A stretch of 64,000 nucleotides of DNA from assembly GCA_964477525.1 (NCBI GenBank), contig CAYZHY010000007.1, positions 1 to 64,000 on the forward strand, in the 5' to 3' direction. Source of the DNA: PCC-9228 sp964477525 (lineage in GTDB: Bacteria > Cyanobacteriota > Cyanobacteriia > Cyanobacteriales > PCC-9228). The position numbers and the translations under genes are program-made. Below are positions 26,870 to 35,359 of this stretch, in pieces. How positions within the stretch are numbered: the first letter of the stretch is position 1; every line of letters begins with the position of its first letter. Under the pieces are notes generated by a model. It was given only the letters and a program-made list of their open reading frames with translations, was not told where the DNA came from and made no database searches.

Positions 26870-27034
26870 TTAATCTTCCTTGGCAATGACCCAAACTGCG
26901 TGAACGATGCCGGGAATATAGCCCAACAGTGTCAAAACAATATTAATCCAGAACTGCGCTCCAATGCCCACTTGCAGGAAAACGCCTAACGGGGGTAGTA
27001 GGATAGCAACCACAATCCGAATAAAATCAGCCAT
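26870..27034 (-). CDS. YqaE/Pmp3 family small membrane protein
   Basis: A 54-residue gene read directly from the minus strand. The product starts MADFIRIVVAILLPPLGVFL and contains the second hydrophobic helix WINIVLTLLGYIPGIVHAVW, ending VIAKED. This is the two-helix Pmp3/YqaE fold, induced by salt, cold or envelope stress in many organisms. AAGGAG lies six bases before the ATG. It stands alone between the phosphoesterase gene and the DUF3386 gene. Confidence 0.92.
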   Translation of the reverse strand: MADFIRIVVAILLPPLGVFLQVGIGAQFWINIVLTLLGYIPGIVHAVWVIAKED

Positions 27035-27172
27035 TAACTTCTCCTTAAATTAAATTGCAAAACTATCTACTTCCTATTATAGGCAATAGCTGCCCGTGGC
27101 GTCGTTTGTCTAATGTTGTCTGTAAAAATTGATGCTTCAATGGGAATAGGCGTCAATTTCCTGCAAAAGATT

Positions 27173-27916
27173 ATGTTTCGACGAATGAAGTCTTTGGCAA
27201 TTTGGGGTGTTATCGCGATCGCGGCGATCGCTTCTTGGAGTCTGGCAACACCGGCATGGGCAGTTTCCTCGGAATCTGGGCTAGCAGAACTTCAACAAGC
27301 GTACGAAAATCGCTACACCTGGGATAGCAACTTTCCCGGCTTTTCTGCTGAAGTATCCATTAACGACGAAGGAACCCTCGACCACGGAATTGTGCGGGTT
27401 TCTCCTGCATTTGAAGTATCGGTAGACAATGTCAAAGACCCGCAAATTCGCCAGTTAATCCAGGCAATGGTGGAATCAGAAGTCATCCATCGACAACCAG
27501 TTGCCTTTGAACAACGCCACAACGTAGACGATATCCGTTCTCGGGGATATACCAACCAAGGTGCAAGGGTTTTATCGGAATCCAACGAACAAGGAACTTC
27601 TTCCTACGAGATTAAAGACGGTAAAATTCAGCGAATCAAGCGATATGCTGAAGGCAAAATCGTTAGCATCGACACAGTTGGTTTCATCGACACAACGGAA
27701 GGATATCTAACCACCCATTACACGGTAACCATTTACGATCGCGGTAGCGGAGAAGTTCGAGAAAAAGAAGACGTACGGGATTTTTACGAAAAAATTGGCC
27801 CTTACTATCTGCTAACCAACCGCAACATCCGCCGCGTAATGTCGGAATCGGAAGACCCCGAAGAAAAAATGGTTCCCGATACGATCGTGCGTTTCAACGA
27901 TATACAACCTCTCTAA
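27173..27916 (+). CDS. DUF3386 family exported protein
   Basis: The protein has a signal peptide (MKSLAIWGVIAIAAIASWSL, then cleavage near TPAWA), so it is predicted exported to the periplasm or thylakoid lumen. The mature part of about 215 residues matches the cyanobacterial/plant DUF3386 family (FPGFSAEVSIN; ARVLSESNEQGTSSYEI; YYLLTNRNIRR). The function is unknown. The frame is open from an ATG at 27113; the Met codons at 27173 or 27185, close to the signal peptide, are more likely. A terminator follows. Confidence 0.85.
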   Translation: MFRRMKSLAIWGVIAIAAIASWSLATPAWAVSSESGLAELQQAYENRYTWDSNFPGFSAEVSINDEGTLDHGIVRVSPAFEVSVDNVKDPQIRQLIQAMVESEVIHRQPVAFEQRHNVDDIRSRGYTNQGARVLSESNEQGTSSYEIKDGKIQRIKRYAEGKIVSIDTVGFIDTTEGYLTTHYTVTIYDRGSGEVREKEDVRDFYEKIGPYYLLTNRNIRRVMSESEDPEEKMVPDTIVRFNDIQPL

Positions 27917-27967
27917 ACGGTTTGACGATTGGCTGAGACACCATTTCCGGGGAAATTCCCAATTTGA

Positions 27968-27992
27968 GGGCGCTAGAGGCGTCCTTTTTTTT
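27968..27992 (+). terminator. Rho-independent terminator after the DUF3386 gene
   Basis: GGGCGC and GCGTCC (27968-27973 and 27979-27984) pair with one G-U wobble around the loop TAGAG, followed by eight T residues. It lies about 50 bases after the stop codon on the same strand. Confidence 0.75.
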
Positions 27993-28007
27993 GCGTCGAT
28001 AGATGTG

Positions 28008-28142
28008 ATACCAAATCCGATGTAGTAAATCAATTTTGAGATAGAGGAGTGGGAGGAGTGGGAGGAGGGGGAGGAGTACCGAAGAAAACTGCAGGTCGAA
28101 TGTGGTAAAGTTTTTTGGGTCTTCGCAGGACGGATTTGGTAT
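28008..28142. mobile_element. MITE-like element with 12-bp terminal inverted repeats
   Basis: ATACCAAATCCG (28008-28019) is repeated in perfect inverted form as CGGATTTGGTAT (28131-28142). If the TA pairs are target duplications, the element is a CCAAATCCG-ended, non-coding unit of about 130 bases, consistent with an IS630/Tc1-mariner-derived MITE. Inside lies a purine-rich tract of GGGAGGAGT-like units at about 28044-28077. It holds no gene and ends about 40 bases upstream of fabG. Confidence 0.65.
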
Positions 28143-28182
28143 GAGAATATAATGTTTGCTTGTTTTAGAACAAAGATAGTCG

Positions 28183-28947
28183 ATGGAAAGATTGCCAGAA
28201 AACTTACAAAGACTGAAAGATAGCGTAGCATTGGTAACGGGGGCTTCCCGAGGAATTGGCAAAGCGATCGCGTTGGCTTTGGCAACAGAAGGCGCTAAAG
28301 TAGCCGTAAACTATGCCAACTCCAGTACGGCAGCGGAAGAAGTGGTTTCGGAAATCCAGTCTGCCGGTGGCGAAGCGATCGCAGTTCAAGCGGATGTTTC
28401 TCAAAGCGACCAGGTGGATGCCCTCATCAAGCAAATTACCGATAAATGGGGAAGAATCGATGTTTTGGTAAACAACGCTGGCATTACCCGAGATACGCTT
28501 TTATTGCGGATGAAACCCGAAGATTGGCAAGCGGTAATCGACCTCAACCTGACTGGGGTATTTCTCTGTACTAGGGCTGTTAGCAAATTGATGATGAAAC
28601 AGCGTTCCGGCAGGGTAATCAATATTGCCTCGGTGGCAGGGCAAATGGGCAATCCCGGTCAAGCCAATTACGGGGCAGCCAAAGCCGGGGTTATTGGATT
28701 TACCAAAACTGTTGCCAAGGAATTTGCCTCTAGAGGCGTGACTGCCAATGCAGTTGCCCCCGGATTTATTGCCACCGAAATGACTTCCGAACTGGATGCC
28801 GATGAGATTTTAAAATATATTCCCCTCAATCGCTTTGGAAAACCAGAAGAAGTGGCTGGCGTGGTGAAATTCCTAGCAGCCGATCCGGCGGCGGCTTATA
28901 TTACCGGTCAGGTGATGAATGTTGACGGTGGCATGGTGATGGCTTAA
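28183..28947 (+). CDS. fabG: 3-oxoacyl-[acyl-carrier-protein] reductase
   Basis: Short-chain dehydrogenase that reduces 3-oxoacyl-ACP with NADPH in fatty acid elongation. The cofactor loop TGASRGIGKA is at residues 19-28 (Gly20, Gly24, Gly26), NNAG at about 97-100, and the catalytic Ser150, Tyr163 and Lys167 are all present. The length of 254 residues is normal. No strong ribosome binding site is seen. A TATAAT hexamer at 28148-28153 lies just beyond the MITE-like element. phaB-type reductases are similar, so the substrate is inferred. Confidence 0.93.
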   Translation: MERLPENLQRLKDSVALVTGASRGIGKAIALALATEGAKVAVNYANSSTAAEEVVSEIQSAGGEAIAVQADVSQSDQVDALIKQITDKWGRIDVLVNNAGITRDTLLLRMKPEDWQAVIDLNLTGVFLCTRAVSKLMMKQRSGRVINIASVAGQMGNPGQANYGAAKAGVIGFTKTVAKEFASRGVTANAVAPGFIATEMTSELDADEILKYIPLNRFGKPEEVAGVVKFLAADPAAAYITGQVMNVDGGMVMA

Positions 28948-29063
28948 TTGCTGTGTGGATAGCGTAGTTGGGCGATCGCTCGATAGGATGGAAGAACAAC
29001 AGCATCAAAAAAACCGACGGGTATTTTCCATACCGTTCGCCACCAGTCAAAGGAGGTTGGCTT

Positions 29064-29603
29064 ATGAAAAAAGCTGTCATTATCGTAGCGCAAGGCTTTG
29101 AAGATACCGAATTTGCCTATCCATTTTATCGGTTGCAAGAAGCCGGCTTTGAGGTGGATGTTGCCACCAAAGGGAAAGTGGATGTCAAAGGCAAACATGG
29201 CGTTGCCGCCAACGCTACGGTAGATGCAGAAAACATCCAAGCACAAGAATACGATTTAGCGGTTGTTCCTGGTGGCAGGGAATCTCCCGATCGGGTACGA
29301 CAAATTGCCAACGTTCAGCAATTCCTCAAAGATTGCAATCGCGAAGGTAAAATCATTGCCAGTATTTGCCACGGACCTTGGGTATTGATTTCTGCTGGCA
29401 TTGTCTCTGGCAGGCAGGTCACCAGCTATCCTGGTTGCAAAGACGATTTGGTCAATGCTGGCGGTTACTTCCAAGATGCCTCGGTGGTGGTGGATGGCAA
29501 TTTAATTACGGCTGTCCACTATCGCGATAATGCTGAATGGATGAAAGCCACCTTAGCACAGTACGAAAACTACAACCAACCTGCGGTGGCTGGTATTGCC
29601 TAA
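29064..29603 (+). CDS. DJ-1/PfpI family protein
   Basis: A 179-residue glutamine-amidotransferase-like protein of the PfpI/YhbO group, linked in the family to protein or DNA deglycation, chaperone or protease activity. The nucleophile is Cys102 in SICHGPWVL, with His103 and Glu13 (GFEDTE) nearby. AAAGGAGG precedes the ATG at 29064; the frame is open upstream but unlike the family. It lies downstream of fabG, with a 116-base spacer. Confidence 0.93.
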   Translation: MKKAVIIVAQGFEDTEFAYPFYRLQEAGFEVDVATKGKVDVKGKHGVAANATVDAENIQAQEYDLAVVPGGRESPDRVRQIANVQQFLKDCNREGKIIASICHGPWVLISAGIVSGRQVTSYPGCKDDLVNAGGYFQDASVVVDGNLITAVHYRDNAEWMKATLAQYENYNQPAVAGIA

Positions 29604-29734
29604 ATTTTGTTGGTGGGGGCGATTCGCGATCGCTCCCACACAAATAATCAAAAATCAAAGAATATACGATTTTTATAAAATTAAAAAGTTTTTAATATCA
29701 CAGCGAATAACAAACATCAAACCTTGCATACCAA

Positions 29735-32287
29735 CTACGACCACCGGGGTAACTGAATTTCTGGGGCAAACAAACTTTGCAAGCGTTGTAAGTTCGCTCC
29801 AACTTGATAGAGCAAATCGCCTTTGCCTAACAAATAAGCTGCCGACGCTTCTTGGTTTCCTAAAATAATTCTGGAATCGGCATCGCTAGACGTTCTCAAG
29901 GCAACGCGACCTGGCAAGTTAGAACGAATAATGGGCGTGACTATTCTGGCTTCCGGTCGTTGCGTCGCCACAATCAGATGAATGCCAGCCGCCCTTGCCA
30001 TGGCACCCAGACGCTTGATATAAAGTTCTAGAGCATCGCGCGTGTCTTTCTCTGCCATAAAATCGGCATATTCATCAAAGATGCAGACAATGGGAGGTTC
30101 GGGATTGTTGCTTTTGCGGTTGTATTGGGTGAGTTGGGAACATCTGGCGGCTTCAAAGAGTTGGTAGCGGCGTTCCATTTCCGAAACGAGGTCTTCCATA
30201 AGTTTGATGGCGCAATCGCTATCTTTAACCACGGGAGAAAGCAACCACGGCATATCTTCAAATTCGGGAAAGGTCACCCGTTTTGGATCGACTAAGGCAA
30301 TTTTTAAGCGATCGCTGGGATAGCGATACAGCAAACTGAGTAATAGCGATCGCAGGAATTCGCTTTTGCCGCTGCCGGTGGTTCCCCCGACCAAAAAGTG
30401 GCAGGTGTTGGCATCGGAGAGGTCGGCTTCTATCAGATTGTCGTTGAGGTCTACGCCAATGGCGATGCGAACTGGGTCGCTGAAGGAAGCAACTTGATTT
30501 GTGAGGCGATCGTATACGTTAGCAACTTGGCGATCGCGACGGGGAAGGTCAACGCTGACATAACCCGGTTGCGGTGCAATTAACGGCGGCGAAGCAATGC
30601 CCATTTGTACTTGTAAATCGGGCGATCGCGTTATCAAAGAACTCACTTTAACCCCAGGTTTGGGTTTGAGTTTGATACGAATAAAAGCTGGACCAACGGC
30701 TGCCCCTTTGTATTGTACATCAATATTATAAGCTCTTAACGTTTCCACCAGTTGTTCCCCCAGTTCGTCAGCTTCTTGAATGGGAACTGAGGAAGGAGAG
30801 TCAGATTTTAGGTGAGGTGGCGGTGACGGCGGAACGGGGTTGGGTGTGGGTTGGGGAAATGGTGTGGGGGTTTCTTCAATGCGAAAATAGGTCTGACATT
30901 TTTCTTGCTGCGGGCAAATTTCGCATAGATGCGATTGCGAGGTTTGCGGTGGTGGATCGGGTTGCGGCGGTTCCCACTGCAGCCAGTCTCGCATTTGCTG
31001 CAATTTCGAGGGAATTATTTTGTAAACGCTGTCTTTTAGCTTTTCCCAGGAATAATAATATTCTTGAAATTCTGGTAGAACGCAGTACACAGCCGCATCC
31101 ACAGGTACGTTTTTTTGTTGTGCTAGTATGTAGCTATAAAGGGCTACCTGTGCCAATTGGGCAGTTCCATCGGCGGGTTGGTAAGTTTTGTATTCTACAG
31201 CACAAAGGCGATCGCGATTTTTGACGAGGCTGTCGCAGGTACCGCGTACCCATTCTGTCGTATCGTCGGAAAGTTGGAATCGATCCTGAATGTCTAATTC
31301 CCGGTCTATAAAGGTTTCTTGTATGACGCGATCGCTAGAAAAATCTTGCCGGTTGGCAACCAGCAACTCGGCATAGTGTTGGATTAAACCACGCAACCCC
31401 GACCAAATCGATAGCAAAGCGTTGCCTTGGTTGGGATGTTGTTGCAAATAAGGAAAGAAAATGTTTTTATAAAACTCGTCTTGAATTTTTTGGGCGACAG
31501 TCTCTATTTTTGGGCGATCGGGTTCTAAAACAGCTTGGCATTCGGGACAATTGGCAATAAAATCAACTAACTGTTTGGCTAAATCGTGAAAGGGTGTACC
31601 AATTCCATGGGAATTTTCCGCAGGTATAAAAAGCGTTTTCCCACCAAAATGTTTCTGTAAATAAAAAAGACGCGGACATTCAAAAGCGATACGAACGTCA
31701 GTGACGCTAAATCCTGACATAAACCATGTCTCCTTGCGATCGCGATCGGGATAGAGAACGGAAAGCAAATGCTGGTGAACCCCAGCAAGATATACGGGAT
31801 CTAGCGTAGCGTATTGCAGTTGCGTTTGGCTGAGGGGTCGCTTTCCCCAATCGCTTTGTTGCGAAGCTGTGTCAATACGGGAAAAGCCACAAAGTTCGGC
31901 GGCAAGGGTTTTGAGTTTGAGGTTGGAAACGCCAAGGCGGTGGCGACCCATTTGACGCGCCATTTGTAGGGTACAGGTGACGTTTTTGGCTTGGGTTTTT
32001 CCTAGGTATTGCAGGTCGAAAGCGGCGTTGTGAAAAACTTTCTCAATCTGGGGATTTGCTATAATTTGATGGACGAACTCTTTCACCAATTCCGGGCGAT
32101 CGAGAACATCAAAAATATAGGTAGCGTTCCCCGTTGTATCTTTTGGATCGGCTAAAACCTGAATGAGGGAAATTCGGGGATGGGAGGTTCGCCAATCGGC
32201 AATTTCGGTATCGATCCACAGGATATTCGCCGCTGCTAAATGCGCGATCGCGGTTGGGATTTTGTTAGCTTGGGTCAAGGATGGCAT
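29735..32287 (-). CDS. DEDDy exonuclease / Cas4-like nuclease / FtsK-type motor fusion
   Basis: An 850-residue three-part protein. Residues 1-185 are an RNase D-like 3'-5' exonuclease with Asp26, Glu28, Asp91 (HNAAFDLQYL), Tyr159 and Asp163. Residues 195-470 are a PD-(D/E)XK nuclease: His234, Asp352 (GTCDSLV), Glu365-x-Lys367 and the QVALYSY motif; Cys204 plus Cys455, 458 and 464 match the iron-sulfur cysteines of Cas4/AddB. After a Pro-rich linker (about 471-503), residues 505-850 are an FtsK/SpoIIIE motor with an alpha-type lead domain, Walker A GGTTGSGKS (634-642) and Walker B CIFDEYAD (Asp738, Glu739). No membrane segments or FtsK gamma domain were seen. It follows the ATPase gene by five bases. 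DNA processing is sure in outline; the biological role is unknown. Confidence 0.88.
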   Translation of the reverse strand: MPSLTQANKIPTAIAHLAAANILWIDTEIADWRTSHPRISLIQVLADPKDTTGNATYIFDVLDRPELVKEFVHQIIANPQIEKVFHNAAFDLQYLGKTQAKNVTCTLQMARQMGRHRLGVSNLKLKTLAAELCGFSRIDTASQQSDWGKRPLSQTQLQYATLDPVYLAGVHQHLLSVLYPDRDRKETWFMSGFSVTDVRIAFECPRLFYLQKHFGGKTLFIPAENSHGIGTPFHDLAKQLVDFIANCPECQAVLEPDRPKIETVAQKIQDEFYKNIFFPYLQQHPNQGNALLSIWSGLRGLIQHYAELLVANRQDFSSDRVIQETFIDRELDIQDRFQLSDDTTEWVRGTCDSLVKNRDRLCAVEYKTYQPADGTAQLAQVALYSYILAQQKNVPVDAAVYCVLPEFQEYYYSWEKLKDSVYKIIPSKLQQMRDWLQWEPPQPDPPPQTSQSHLCEICPQQEKCQTYFRIEETPTPFPQPTPNPVPPSPPPHLKSDSPSSVPIQEADELGEQLVETLRAYNIDVQYKGAAVGPAFIRIKLKPKPGVKVSSLITRSPDLQVQMGIASPPLIAPQPGYVSVDLPRRDRQVANVYDRLTNQVASFSDPVRIAIGVDLNDNLIEADLSDANTCHFLVGGTTGSGKSEFLRSLLLSLLYRYPSDRLKIALVDPKRVTFPEFEDMPWLLSPVVKDSDCAIKLMEDLVSEMERRYQLFEAARCSQLTQYNRKSNNPEPPIVCIFDEYADFMAEKDTRDALELYIKRLGAMARAAGIHLIVATQRPEARIVTPIIRSNLPGRVALRTSSDADSRIILGNQEASAAYLLGKGDLLYQVGANLQRLQSLFAPEIQLPRWS

Positions 32288-32292
32288 AACTT

Positions 32293-34269
32293 TTAGCCAT
32301 TAGTAACCAGATAAAGAACTTGATGTTTATAATCTTTCGTTCGATCGAGAATTTGAATGATTTTATCCTTTAACATTTGTTCGAGCATTTGGTCAATATG
32401 AAATTTGCTTACACCAGAAAACGCTTTTTCGGTTTGGTCAATCAAACTACCGCGTCCTAACATATGTTGCGTTTTTACGATATTAAGCATATGATTTTTG
32501 ATGTCTTCATCTTTTTTGTCTTCTCCTCCATTAGGATTCTCACCAGGAACGATACCCAAATCTTGCAACAGCGTACAGCGATGCAACACTTCCGATTTAC
32601 GAACTAAGTCTTGTAACTCAGCCAACTTAGGTGTCATGTTACCAATCGTCAACTCCCTAGCATTTGCAGCGTTAACCAAACTGTGGTACGTCGCCAAATA
32701 ACAAACGGAATCCAGATGGGGAGTAATATGTTGGTTTTCTGTAGGATTGACAAACAGTTTTTGAAACCTTTTATATCCTTTGTTATCCGGATCCCCTACT
32801 CTTTCCGCACGTACCAAAACTAAAGAATCACAAATTTGCTGTTTTTGTAACTGTTCGCAATTTTTCATTAAAGTATCAAAACTTTTGAGATTGGGTTCTT
32901 CACTCCAAACCATACCTACTTTTTTATTGTTAGCATTGCGATAGCTAAACGAATAACTCCGATACTTTTTATGGTCTAGCAAATAGGGTTGAATATCATT
33001 TATTTGTAAAGCCGCTAAAGCTTCTTGTAGGTATTTTACCAATTCTGTTGAAGAAAATCTCCGGATGCGATCGATTTTCTGTTCGTGTTTTTTGAATTCT
33101 TTATCCCAGAATAGTTGAAATGCTGCAATTGGATCGGTTGGTCTATCCCCACCAGGACCTGAAATATCATCTCCACTTCTACCAACTTTTATATTTTTAA
33201 TTTTATTACCACCAAGTTTTAAAGCAGCCCTAGGAAAAAGCTTGCCACCGGGGAAATTTTTCTCTAAATCTTCTCGACTCAGTGGATAAATGCAAGATTC
33301 GGGTTTTGGCTTGGCTTGTTGGTGAAGGGAAGCCAATCGTTTTTCCCAAATTTCTTCCGCCTGTTCGAACTTAATCGGTTTGAGTTGAACGATGGATGTG
33401 ATGCGGTCTTTGTCTGCCGCAACTACTTTGGTATTGTTGGTTTTCCAAGTGTTGGTGATTAAGCTGAGAATGACCAGTACGTTGTTTAAACCTTGGCTAT
33501 GCAATGTTGTGTTAACATGCAATAACTGTTGCACAATGGTGGGATTGTCGGGATTGTCCAATTGGTCGAAACAAAGAACGATCGGTTGCGTTTTTTGGGA
33601 AATTTTGCAAAAATTGCTAAGGATACTTTGCGCATCGGTTTCCGAGTCAATCGGTTTTTTAATGCCAATGGCATCTTGGTCTTCTTTGTCGAGGTCTTCT
33701 CCCTTCAGCCAATCGCAGGCAGGAATAAATAAATCTGGTTGGGTGAGGGCGTACAGTGCTTTAAAGAAATCGTTGGGTCGAGAAATGCTGTTGGGATAGG
33801 TGGTTTTAAAGTTGCGAACAAATAGTTTTTGTTCTCCTAAAATTTGTCTGGCTAGACCTTCATCTTGAAATGCCGATAGACTTTCCAGCCATAGCAACAA
33901 TTGCGATTTTTCTTGACCCTCAGGAACGTGCATCAAACTTTCGACGGTATAGCGTAAAATATGTCGCCAAACATGGTTGGAATCTGCCCAAGGACCAATA
34001 TAAGCGAAAAAAGCTCGATCGCGAAGTTCTTTTTTTAATCTTCCCAACAGATAGGTTTTTCCAGAACCCGGGTCGCCAAGAAGTAAAATTGTGCGAATTT
34101 GGCGATCGCTTTCTACAGTATCTAGGGTTTTGATAATTTGCTTGCGTTCGTTTTGATGGATGGCAGGAACGACCAGGCTATCTTCTTGTTTTTCTTCCCA
34201 GAAGTTGCGACTGTAGATGGAATCAAATGGATTGAGTTCTCTTTTTATGATTTCATCGATGTGTGTCAT
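32293..34269 (-). CDS. P-loop ATPase with C-terminal winged helix
   Basis: A 658-residue predicted cytosolic protein. Walker A LLGDPGSGKT is at residues 63-72 and a Walker-B-like LCFDQLDNP at about 232-240, giving an AAA/STAND or Orc1/Cdc6-like arrangement rather than a named family. A central region of about 400 residues includes a basic GGNKIKNIKVGRSGDD stretch. The last 90 residues (HMLGRGSLIDQTEKAF; DKIIQILDRT) look like a winged helix. It stands 44 bases after the winged-helix gene and five before the nuclease-motor gene, so it probably works with them. It may load or regulate the complex. Confidence 0.78.
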   Translation of the reverse strand: MTHIDEIIKRELNPFDSIYSRNFWEEKQEDSLVVPAIHQNERKQIIKTLDTVESDRQIRTILLLGDPGSGKTYLLGRLKKELRDRAFFAYIGPWADSNHVWRHILRYTVESLMHVPEGQEKSQLLLWLESLSAFQDEGLARQILGEQKLFVRNFKTTYPNSISRPNDFFKALYALTQPDLFIPACDWLKGEDLDKEDQDAIGIKKPIDSETDAQSILSNFCKISQKTQPIVLCFDQLDNPDNPTIVQQLLHVNTTLHSQGLNNVLVILSLITNTWKTNNTKVVAADKDRITSIVQLKPIKFEQAEEIWEKRLASLHQQAKPKPESCIYPLSREDLEKNFPGGKLFPRAALKLGGNKIKNIKVGRSGDDISGPGGDRPTDPIAAFQLFWDKEFKKHEQKIDRIRRFSSTELVKYLQEALAALQINDIQPYLLDHKKYRSYSFSYRNANNKKVGMVWSEEPNLKSFDTLMKNCEQLQKQQICDSLVLVRAERVGDPDNKGYKRFQKLFVNPTENQHITPHLDSVCYLATYHSLVNAANARELTIGNMTPKLAELQDLVRKSEVLHRCTLLQDLGIVPGENPNGGEDKKDEDIKNHMLNIVKTQHMLGRGSLIDQTEKAFSGVSKFHIDQMLEQMLKDKIIQILDRTKDYKHQVLYLVTNG

Positions 34270-34313
34270 TTTTGATTAAAATACAAACGTACAGAGGAAG
34301 GAATAAGATATGG

Positions 34314-35266
34314 CTAGGTAACCATAATAAAAAATAGATTGCCAGAGAATTCGTTATAGATGGCTGCATCTATTTGTTCTTTGGTATAGTCGCTTTCGTC
34401 TTGTAAGGCGCTAAGTTCGATTTTGTTTTCTCGCTGCAATCGATACAAAGCATTATCTAGGTCATCTCGCGAAAGTGGTGGTTGCAATNNNNNNNNNNNN
34501 NNNNNNNNNNNNNNNNNNNNNNNNNNNNNNNNNNNNNNNNNNNNNNNNNNNNNNNNNNNNNNNNNNNNNNNNNNNNNNNNNNNNNNNNCTGCAATCGATA
34601 CAAAGCATTATCTAGGTCATCTCGCGAAAGTGGTGGTTGCAATGTCTGCCGCAGTTGGTAAATTGGCAGGTAATTTTGGGTTCGGTATTCCCGATCTAAG
34701 TTCTGAATGGTTTGTAAAATATCTTCGTCGCTAATTTCGCCACCTATTTGTTCCGGCATGGCTTGGCGCATAAAACGCAAATAACTGGTTAGTAGCTTGG
34801 CAGATAATGTTATATTAGCAGAGGCGCGATCGTCTTCGTATTCTTGTAGGAGATATTGTTTGCCTTCTTCTGTCAACCAAACTTCTTTTAGTTGGGTTTC
34901 GACAGCACCGATCAATCCTCGTTCGACAAGATTGCAAATGATGGATTGTTTCCGTTCGCCGGTCGGTTTTTTAACGTCTCCAGGTTTGGCTACTTGTTTG
35001 GCGCAGGCTTGCAGGATTTTTACCTCTTCGGTGGTAATAGGTAGCTGGCTGGTGTCTGCTTCGATAAGCTGTTTTCCAGTCGGTTCGATTTTAAATTTTG
35101 CGATCTCTTCGCGATAATCTACATAACCGCGATCGCTCAAATTTCGACAAATGCGATCGCGTTGGGGAGCTTTTGTTTTAGAATTGGGTTGTATGTTGGA
35201 AATGGGAGCGCGATATCCCTCAAATCCAAGCAACTTGAGTAAAAATTTTAGCTCAATAACTTCCAT
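34314..35266 (-). CDS. Winged-helix protein interrupted by an assembly gap
   Basis: The frame runs from an ATG at 35266 into the 100-N gap. Identical 55-base sequence on both sides shows the contig ends overlap; removing the N run and one copy (155 bases) continues the same frame to a TAG at 34314-34316, giving 265 residues. Three winged-helix-like units are visible: about 1-70 (RICRNLSDRGYVDY, then FKIEPTGKQLIE), 75-145 (ICNLVERGLIG, WLTEEGKQYLL) and the C-terminal DDLDNALYRLQRENKIEL unit. It is probably a DNA-binding or scaffold subunit and the first gene of the nuclease-motor operon. No family name is recognised. Confidence 0.72.
34434..34643. other. Assembly gap flanked by an identical 55-base overlap
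   Basis: The 100 N at 34489-34588 are bounded by exact copies of the same 55 bases (34434-34488 and 34589-34643, each beginning CTGCAATCGATAC). This is the signature of two contigs that ended on a shared k-mer and were scaffolded with a default gap. Collapsing the copies keeps the reading frame of the surrounding gene. Confidence 0.9.
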
Positions 35267-35359
35267 GCAATGCCCTTATTCTATCCAGACAGGTTATCTT
35301 TCTTTAAAAGATCGTACCCACAAACCAAGGAAATCGCAACAAATTCGAGGGATGGGATT

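Noticed and set aside
28044..28077. CRISPR-like or tandem-repeat array
   Set aside because: The GGGAGGAGT units are short, imperfect and without spacers; they are part of the MITE-like element.
30817..31224. Plus-strand frame inside the nuclease-motor gene
   Set aside because: Antisense shadow of a gene with clear domain sequence on the other strand.
34457..34488. Apparent end of the winged-helix gene beyond the N run
   Set aside because: The 100 N shift the frame; the true continuation after collapsing the 55-base overlap ends at 34314.
34434..34643. A genuine tandem repeat or transposon target duplication around the gap
   Set aside because: Exact 55-base identity at both contig ends plus frame preservation fits an assembly overlap better.
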